From Enterobacter cloacae complex sp. ECNIH7 (GTDB lineage Bacteria; Pseudomonadota; Gammaproteobacteria; Enterobacterales; Enterobacteriaceae), in contig NZ_CP017990.1 of assembly GCF_002208095.1 (NCBI RefSeq), positions 3,596,001 to 3,660,000 of the forward strand: 64,000 bases of DNA. The letters run 5' to 3'. The notes below the pieces were generated by a model. That model did not search any database, had not been told where the DNA came from, and worked only from the letters and a program-made list of their open reading frames with translations. Below are positions 58,749 to 64,000 of the stretch, in pieces; position 1 is the first letter of the stretch; every line of letters starts with the position of its first letter. A program made the translations under genes and the position numbers.

Positions 58749-60674
58749 TTAATACTGACGGGCTTTTTTCACCTGGGCCTGCGTTTGCTCGGCGGCTTCA
58801 CGCACGGCAGACGACGCCGCCACCTGCGCATCACCGGTTCGCCACCAGGAGGCGTAATCGTGGGTCATGGTCTTCGGCAATACCTTGATGTCCAGCAGCG
58901 TCGGGCCCGGATGCGCCCGCGACGCCTCAAGCGCCGCCAGCAGGCTTTGCTCATCGTTCACCCGCCACGCTCGGCAGCCGTAGCTCTCCGCGTTTTGCGC
59001 AAAGTCGACCTTCACCAGCGGCCCGTCAAGCCGCCCGGTTTCCGGGTTGCGATGGCGGTTTTCCGTGCCAAAGCTGCCCATGCCGTGCCCCATCTGCAGG
59101 TTGTTAATGCAGCCGAAGCTGGCGTTATCAAACAGCAGAACGGTGATCTTAATGCCCTCCTGAACGGCGGTTTGCAGCTCGGAGTGCAGCATCATGTAGG
59201 AGCCATCCCCCACCATGGCGTACACCGGCAGTTCGGGTCTGGCGAGCTTCGCGCCGATGGGCGCCGCAATCTCGTAGCCCATGCAGGAGTAGCCGTACTC
59301 CAGGTGATAGCTGTCCGGCGTTTTGACCTGCCAGAGGCGCTGTAAATCCCCCGGCAGCGAACCGGCCGCGCCCACCACAACGGCGCTATCTTCAATATGC
59401 TGGTTGATCAGCCCCAGCACCCGCGTCTGGGTCAGGCGGGTGTTGAGCGTCTCGCCGTATTCCGCCAGCTGCGCGTCCAGATGCCCCGCCACTTCGGGCG
59501 CGTCGTCAGGGCGCCACTGGCGATCCCACAGGCGGCGGCACTCGTCGCGCCAGGCGGACTTCACCTCGGCTATCGCCTCTCCCCAGCCGCTGCGGTAATC
59601 CCCAAGCGCGTGGGTCAATGCCTGGAGCCCGGTTTGGGCATCGGCAACTAGCGCGGTGGCGTCCAGCTTCAGGGCGTCAAACTCGGCCACGTTCAGCAGC
59701 AGGAATTCGACGTCCGGGTGGGAAAAGAGCGCCTTGGAGCCGGTGGTAAAGTCGGTCAGGCGCGTGCCGACGCCAATCACTAAATCCGCCTGCGGTGCGA
59801 GCTGGTTGGCGGCCATTCCCCCCGTCACTCCTACGCCGCCCAGGTTAAGTGGGTGGTCACTTACCAGCGCCCCCTTTCCGGCCTGGGTTTCGGCAAACGG
59901 CAGCCGCAGCGTCTCGACAAATTCGCGAAACGCTTCATGCGCGCCGGAATAGCGCACGCCGCCGCCACACACCACCAGCGGACGACGCTTGCGGGCGATC
60001 AGCGCCCGCGCCTGCGCCAGACGCTGCGGATCGGGCGGACGGCGTTCGATGTGATGCACGCGCCGCGCGAAGAAGCTCAGCGGGTAGTCCCAGGCCTCCC
60101 CCTGCACGTCCTGCGGCAGGCAGATGGTCACCGCGCCGGTATTGGCGGGGTCAGTAAGCGTTCGCATCGCGCTTAGCATGGCGCTCATCAGCTGCTCAGG
60201 GCGGTTAATCCGGTCCCAGTAGCGGGAGACCGGACGGAAGCAGTCGTTGGTACTGATGCTGAGATCGTGATACTGCTCGATCTGCTGCAGCACTGGGTCC
60301 GGCTGGCGACTGGCGTAGATATCGCCCGGCAGCAGCAGCAGCGGGATGCGGTTCGCCGTGGCGGTGGCCGCCGCCGTGACCATATTGGCGGCGCCCGGCC
60401 CGACGGAGGAGGTGACGGCAAAAATGCGCTGACGGCGGTGCTGTTTGGCGAATCCCGTCGCCATATGGGCAATGCCCTGCTCGTTGCAGCCCTGCATGAT
60501 CTGCAGATGACCGGGGTCCTGCTCCAGCGCCTGGCCGATACCCAGCACGTTGCCGTGACCAAAGATGGTGGCGACGCCCTCTACGAAGGGCGTTTCGTTG
60601 CCGTCCACGCTGACGTACTGTTGATTAAGGAACCGGACCAGCGCCTGGGCCATGGTCATACGTTCGGTTTGCAT
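58749..60674 (-). CDS. iolD: 3D-(3,5/4)-trihydroxycyclohexane-1,2-dione hydrolase
   Basis: ThDP-dependent ring-opening enzyme that makes 5-deoxy-glucuronate. 641 residues with the three-domain layout of the acetolactate-synthase family: the N-terminal Glu region [28 protein letters not shown], and C-terminal ThDP motif GDGSYMM with [20 protein letters not shown] lies before the ATG. It starts 11 bases after iolA, so the two form an operon. Confidence 0.95.
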   Translation of the reverse strand: MQTERMTMAQALVRFLNQQYVSVDGNETPFVEGVATIFGHGNVLGIGQALEQDPGHLQIMQGCNEQGIAHMATGFAKQHRRQRIFAVTSSVGPGAANMVTAAATATANRIPLLLLPGDIYASRQPDPVLQQIEQYHDLSISTNDCFRPVSRYWDRINRPEQLMSAMLSAMRTLTDPANTGAVTICLPQDVQGEAWDYPLSFFARRVHHIERRPPDPQRLAQARALIARKRRPLVVCGGGVRYSGAHEAFREFVETLRLPFAETQAGKGALVSDHPLNLGGVGVTGGMAANQLAPQADLVIGVGTRLTDFTTGSKALFSHPDVEFLLLNVAEFDALKLDATALVADAQTGLQALTHALGDYRSGWGEAIAEVKSAWRDECRRLWDRQWRPDDAPEVAGHLDAQLAEYGETLNTRLTQTRVLGLINQHIEDSAVVVGAAGSLPGDLQRLWQVKTPDSYHLEYGYSCMGYEIAAPIGAKLARPELPVYAMVGDGSYMMLHSELQTAVQEGIKITVLLFDNASFGCINNLQMGHGMGSFGTENRHRNPETGRLDGPLVKVDFAQNAESYGCRAWRVNDEQSLLAALEASRAHPGPTLLDIKVLPKTMTHDYASWWRTGDAQVAASSAVREAAEQTQAQVKKARQY

Positions 60675-60685
60675 AAAACCTCCTG

Positions 60686-62191
60686 TCAGCCCAGCGTTGG
60701 CATAGAGAACGCAGCGCCTGTCTCCTGCTGCATTTCCGGCCAGCGCGCGGTGATGGTTTTCATTCGGGTGTAGAAGCGCACGCCGTCGCTGCCGTGAACG
60801 TTGAGCGCGCCAAAGATAGAACGCTTCCAGCCGCCGAAGCTGTGGAATGCCATCGGCACCGGGATCGGCACGTTGACGCCCACCATGCCCGCCTGCACCT
60901 CTTCGCAGAAGCGGCGCGCGCAGCCGCCGTCGCGGGTGAAGATCGCTGAACCATTACCATATTCATGGCGGTTAATCAGATCCACCGCGCTGGCGTAATC
61001 TGCTACGCGCACCACAGAAAGCACCGGGCCAAAAATCTCTTCTTTATAGATGGTCATCTCAGGGGTGACGCTATCGAACAGCGTCGGCCCGACGAAGTAG
61101 CCCTGCTCGTGGCCCTTCACGCTGAAGCCGCGACCGTCCACGCGAAGCTTCGCCCCCTGCGCTTCCCCGCTGTCAATGTAGCCCAGCACCTTGCTGCGGT
61201 GCGCGGAGGAGATGAGCGGCCCCATTTCGTTTTCCGGCGACTGGTCCAGGCCCGGCCCGACGCGCAGCGCGGCAATCTGTTTTTCGAGCCGGGCGCAGAG
61301 GTCATCGGCGGTTTTATCTCCCACCGCCAGCACTACCGAGAGCGCCATGCAGCGCTCGCCCGCCGCGCCGTAGGCCGCGCCCATGATGGCGTTGGTCGCC
61401 ATCTCCATGTCGGCATCCGGCATTAAAATGCAGTGGTTTTTCGCGCCGCCCAGCGCCTGACAGCGCTTACCATGGGCGGACGCGGTCTGGTAAATGTATT
61501 CAGCAATCGGCGTGGAGCCGACAAAGCTCACCGCCTGCACGCGCGGGTCGGTCAGGAGCACGTCAACGGACTCCTTATCGCCCTGCACCACGTTGAACAC
61601 GCCGTCCGGCAGGCCGGCCTCTTTCAGCAGCTGCGCCAGCGCGAGCGCCAGCGAAGGGTCTTTTTCCGACGGCTTCAGCACGAAGGTGTTGCCGGTCGCC
61701 AGCGCAATCGGGAACATCCACATCGGCACCATCGCCGGGAAGTTAAACGGGGTGATCCCGGCGCAGACGCCGAGCGGCTGCATCAGCGAGTGGCTGTCGA
61801 CGCCCGTGCCGACGTTCGCAGAGTGTTCACCCTTTTGCAGATGCGGGATGCCGCAGGCAAACTCCACCACTTCCAGGCCGCGGGTCAGTTCGCCCACCGC
61901 GTCGGAGAAGACCTTGCCGTGCTCTTCGCTGATGATGCGGGCCAGGCGCTCCATGTTCTCCTCCAGCAGCGCCTTGAAGCGAAACATCACGCGCGCGCGC
62001 TTCAGCGGAGCATGGCGCGCCCACGCCGGAAACGCCTGCTGCGCGGCGGCAATCGCCTGCTCCGTTTCCTGCGCCGTACTCATCACCACCTGGCGGATCT
62101 GCTCGCCGGTGGCCGGGTTGAAGATCGCCTGAACGCGCTGGCCTGAACCGGTGACACATTCGCCGTGAATAAAATTCGCTACCGTCTCCAT
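60686..62191 (-). CDS. iolA: Malonate-semialdehyde / methylmalonate-semialdehyde dehydrogenase
   Basis: CoA-dependent aldehyde dehydrogenase: malonate semialdehyde to acetyl-CoA and CO2, the last inositol step. 501 residues. Catalytic Cys281 is in [10 protein letters not shown], the NAD-site [16 protein letters not shown] at 146-161, and the Glu-less pattern of the MMSDH group. It is the first gene after the promoter facing iolR; GAGAGG precedes it. Confidence 0.94.
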   Translation of the reverse strand: METVANFIHGECVTGSGQRVQAIFNPATGEQIRQVVMSTAQETEQAIAAAQQAFPAWARHAPLKRARVMFRFKALLEENMERLARIISEEHGKVFSDAVGELTRGLEVVEFACGIPHLQKGEHSANVGTGVDSHSLMQPLGVCAGITPFNFPAMVPMWMFPIALATGNTFVLKPSEKDPSLALALAQLLKEAGLPDGVFNVVQGDKESVDVLLTDPRVQAVSFVGSTPIAEYIYQTASAHGKRCQALGGAKNHCILMPDADMEMATNAIMGAAYGAAGERCMALSVVLAVGDKTADDLCARLEKQIAALRVGPGLDQSPENEMGPLISSAHRSKVLGYIDSGEAQGAKLRVDGRGFSVKGHEQGYFVGPTLFDSVTPEMTIYKEEIFGPVLSVVRVADYASAVDLINRHEYGNGSAIFTRDGGCARRFCEEVQAGMVGVNVPIPVPMAFHSFGGWKRSIFGALNVHGSDGVRFYTRMKTITARWPEMQQETGAAFSMPTLG

Positions 62192-62252
62192 CCTTAACCT
62201 CTCGCTGTTGATACGTGACTGTTACCTGAACACTGTGTACTGAACACTATAT

Positions 62253-62266
62253 ATGAAACAAACATT
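62253..62266. promoter_or_regulatory. Putative IolR site upstream of iolA
   Basis: ATGAAACAAACATT, matching ATGAAAYAAAYRTT shared with the iolG upstream region. It lies 62-75 bases before the iolA start and may be an operator for iolAD. Confidence 0.5.
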
Positions 62267-62390
62267 CCATTTTAAGTTGAAATAAAATAAATGATGATTA
62301 TTGTGATCAAGGATGGATTTTTATGTTAACAGCCAACAACACTGGTGCAGCGTGCGCTATTAAGGATTTCGGGCGAGGAAATGACTGAAG

Positions 62391-62402
62391 TTTCTGTTTC
62401 AT
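62391..62402. promoter_or_regulatory. Third possible IolR half-site before iolR
   Basis: On the minus strand ATGAAACAGAAA, close to the sites before iolA and iolG. It lies 81-92 bases before iolR and would fit autoregulation. Confidence 0.35.
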
Positions 62403-62482
62403 TTTTGCTGCCAGATGGATGGCCGACATTTAAAAGACGCGGTTTTGCGTTTAGAATCATAAGACTGTATTTGGGGGATAAG

Positions 62483-63313
62483 ATGACGACAGCAACCAGC
62501 CTGAACGAACTGCAGCAGCAAATCCGCGATCGCTACGATAGCCTGAGCAAGAGGCTGCAGCAGGTCTCCCGCTACGTGCTGGATAACACCAACAGCGTGG
62601 CCTTTGATACGGTTGCCGTCATTGCCGAGCGTGCCGACGTGCCGCCCTCGACGCTGATCCGCTTTGCCAACGCCTTTGACTTCACCGGCTTCAACGAAAT
62701 GAAACAGCTGTTTCGCATGAACCTGGTGGAGGAGACCGCCAGCTACAGCGACCGCGCCCGGCTGTTCCGCGAGATGGAGAGCGAGGCCGTGCCGGAAACG
62801 CCGCTCGATATCCTGCAGGAGTTCGCCCGCTCGAACGCGCAGGCGCTGCAGCAGCTGGCCGCCCGCGCCGAACCGGAAATGCTGGAGCGCGCGGTGCAGC
62901 TATTGGTCGACGCCGACACCATCTACATCGCCGGACTGCGCCGCTCCTTCAGCGTCGCGGCCTACCTCACCTACGCCCTGAGCCACCTCGAGTGCCGCCC
63001 TATCCTGCTCGACGGCATGGGCGGCATGCTGCGCGAGCAGATCAGCCGCATTAAGGCGCGCGACATCGTGGTGTCGATCAGCTTCTCGCCGTACGCGGAA
63101 GAGACGGTGATGGTCAGCGAAACCGCCGCCAGCGTCGGCGCGCGGCAGATCGTGATTACGGACAGCCAGATTAGCCCGCTGGCGACGTTCAGCGATCTCT
63201 GCTTTGTGGTGAAGGAGGCGCAGGTGGATGCGTTTCGCTCGCAGTCGGCGACGCTGTGCCTGGTGCAGTCGCTGGTGGTGGCTCTGGCGTATCGGCTGGG
63301 AGAGGGGAAGTAA
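62483..63313 (+). CDS. iolR: RpiR/MurR-family regulator of inositol genes
   Basis: 276 residues. The N-terminal HTH_6 domain (about 1-77, with VIAERADVPPSTLIRFANAF) precedes a SIS sugar-isomerase domain (about 120-265, DADTIYIAGLRRSF, SISFSPYAEETVMVSE), which binds a phosphorylated sugar effector. It is divergent from iolA, the arrangement of Salmonella/Klebsiella iolR, where it represses the iol genes. ATG 62483 (MTTATSLNELQQQIRDRY) is the natural start, with GGGGATAAG before it. Confidence 0.9.
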   Translation: MTTATSLNELQQQIRDRYDSLSKRLQQVSRYVLDNTNSVAFDTVAVIAERADVPPSTLIRFANAFDFTGFNEMKQLFRMNLVEETASYSDRARLFREMESEAVPETPLDILQEFARSNAQALQQLAARAEPEMLERAVQLLVDADTIYIAGLRRSFSVAAYLTYALSHLECRPILLDGMGGMLREQISRIKARDIVVSISFSPYAEETVMVSETAASVGARQIVITDSQISPLATFSDLCFVVKEAQVDAFRSQSATLCLVQSLVVALAYRLGEGK

Positions 63314-63318
63314 GGCAA

Positions 63319-63348
63319 TAAAAAACCCCCTGCACAGGCAGAGGGTTT
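63319..63348 (-). terminator. Terminator between iolR and guaA
   Basis: AACCCCCTGC-ACAG-GCAGAGGGTT stem with one mismatch. The T run on the minus strand (TTTTTTAT) makes it a good terminator for guaA, and the hairpin can also serve iolR. Confidence 0.8.
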
Positions 63349-63369
63349 GGTTGTTAATTCAGCGGGGAA

Positions 63370-64000
63370 TTATTCCCATTCAATCGTAGCCGGTGGCTTA
63401 CCGCTGATGTCATATACGACTCGCGATATCCCATTGACTTCATTGATTATTCTGTTAGACACGCGGCCTAAGAAGTCATAAGGCAGATGTGCCCAGTGCG
63501 CGGTCATGAAGTCGATGGTTTCCACCGCACGCAGGGAAACCACCCAGTCGTACTTGCGGCCATCGCCCATCACACCAACGGAGCGAACCGGCAGGAACAC
63601 GGTGAACGCCTGGCTTACCTTGTTGTACAGGTCAGCTTTGTGCAGCTCTTCGATGAAGATCGCGTCCGCGCGACGCAGCAGGTCGCAGTACTCTTTCTTC
63701 ACTTCGCCCAGCACGCGCACGCCCAGACCCGGACCCGGGAACGGGTGACGGTAGAGCATATCGTACGGCAGACCCAGTTCCAGACCGATCTTACGCACTT
63801 CGTCTTTGAACAGCTCGCGCAGCGGTTCAACCAGGCCCATCTTCATCTCTTTCGGCAGGCCACCCACGTTGTGGTGAGATTTGATGACGTGTGCTTTACC
63901 GGTTGCAGAGGCCGCGGATTCGATCACGTCAGGGTAGATGGTGCCCTGCGCCAGCCACTTCACGTCTTCCAGCTTCAGCGCCTCTTCGTCGAACACTTCC
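63370..64000 (-). CDS. guaA: GMP synthase (glutamine-hydrolysing), C-terminal part (cut by window edge)
   Basis: Makes GMP from XMP, glutamine and ATP. The last 210 or so residues are inside the window and cover the end of the ATP-pyrophosphatase domain and the dimerisation domain: [40 protein letters not shown], and the family end KPPATIEWE. The reading frame continues past 64000. The Val codon GTG at 63994-63996 is internal, not a start. It marks the return to E. coli-like backbone after the inositol island. Confidence 0.95.
   Translation of the reverse strand, partial: EVFDEEALKLEDVKWLAQGTIYPDVIESAASATGKAHVIKSHHNVGGLPKEMKMGLVEPLRELFKDEVRKIGLELGLPYDMLYRHPFPGPGLGVRVLGEVKKEYCDLLRRADAIFIEELHKADLYNKVSQAFTVFLPVRSVGVMGDGRKYDWVVSLRAVETIDFMTAHWAHLPYDFLGRVSNRIINEVNGISRVVYDISGKPPATIEWE

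Noticed and set aside
62299..62315. TGTGATCAAGG as a CRP site before iolA
   Set aside because: Only the left half fits; the right half (ATGGA) does not match TCACA.

Overview
The window reads as chromosomal DNA of a gamma-proteobacterium of the order Enterobacterales, most like Enterobacter, Lelliottia or Leclercia. The backbone proteins (AcrD, PurC, BamC, DapA, BepA, Hda, UraA, Upp, PurMN, Ppk/Ppx) are close to their E. coli K-12 counterparts and lie in E. coli order, starting inside maeB and ending inside guaA. Species cannot be fixed from this sequence alone. I saw no rRNA, tRNA, CRISPR array, prophage or intact insertion sequence.

Layout. 1-25 kb is conserved housekeeping sequence: maeB (cut by the window edge), talA-tktB (pentose phosphate pathway), ypfG, nudK, aegA, narQ, acrD, the 19-residue ypfM, yffB-dapE-ypfN, ypfH-tmcA-ypfJ, purC, dapA-bamC, gcvR-bcp, perM and bepA-yfgD. 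The hydrogenase-4 (hyf) block that E. coli K-12 carries between bcp and perM is absent. 26.1-30.8 kb is an accessory insertion between yfgD and hda. It holds a protein that looks like an IS481-type transposase that has lost its catalytic residues, facing an operon of an orphan cellobiose-type PTS permease (EIIC), an N4-(beta-N-acetylglucosaminyl)-L-asparaginase and an M17 aminopeptidase. The divergent promoter region has a good CRP-site match. 30.8-43.8 kb returns to backbone: hda, upp-uraA, purMN, ppk-ppx, pdeF and yfgG. One GH1 6-phospho-beta-glucosidase gene with two AscG-like operators is inserted between upp and purM.

43.8-63.3 kb is a second accessory block between yfgG and guaA, where E. 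coli has yfgH-yfgI. It begins with a LysR regulator/MFS pair, a small secreted DUF6130-like protein with a secreted alpha/beta hydrolase, and an HxlR regulator divergent from a second MFS exporter. The rest is a complete myo-inositol catabolic island: iolA-iolD and iolG-binding protein-ATPase-permease-second dehydrogenase-iolC-iolE-iolB, with divergent iolR. Inositol would enter by the ABC transporter, be oxidised by IolG, pass through IolE, IolD and IolB, be phosphorylated and cleaved by the fused IolC, and leave as acetyl-CoA through IolA.

The most novel-looking locus is the 26.1-30.8 kb insertion. Its gene content suggests uptake and cytoplasmic breakdown of glycosyl-asparagine or glycopeptide fragments. 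The permease lacks linked EIIA/EIIB partners and has Asn where I expect the family His, and its likely regulator appears to be a domesticated transposase. REP/BIME elements sit at 4.0, 30.8, 33.8 and 37.2 kb. A second imperfect repeat built on CCCTCTCC/GGAGAGGG occurs at 15.2, 22.95 and 58.6 kb.
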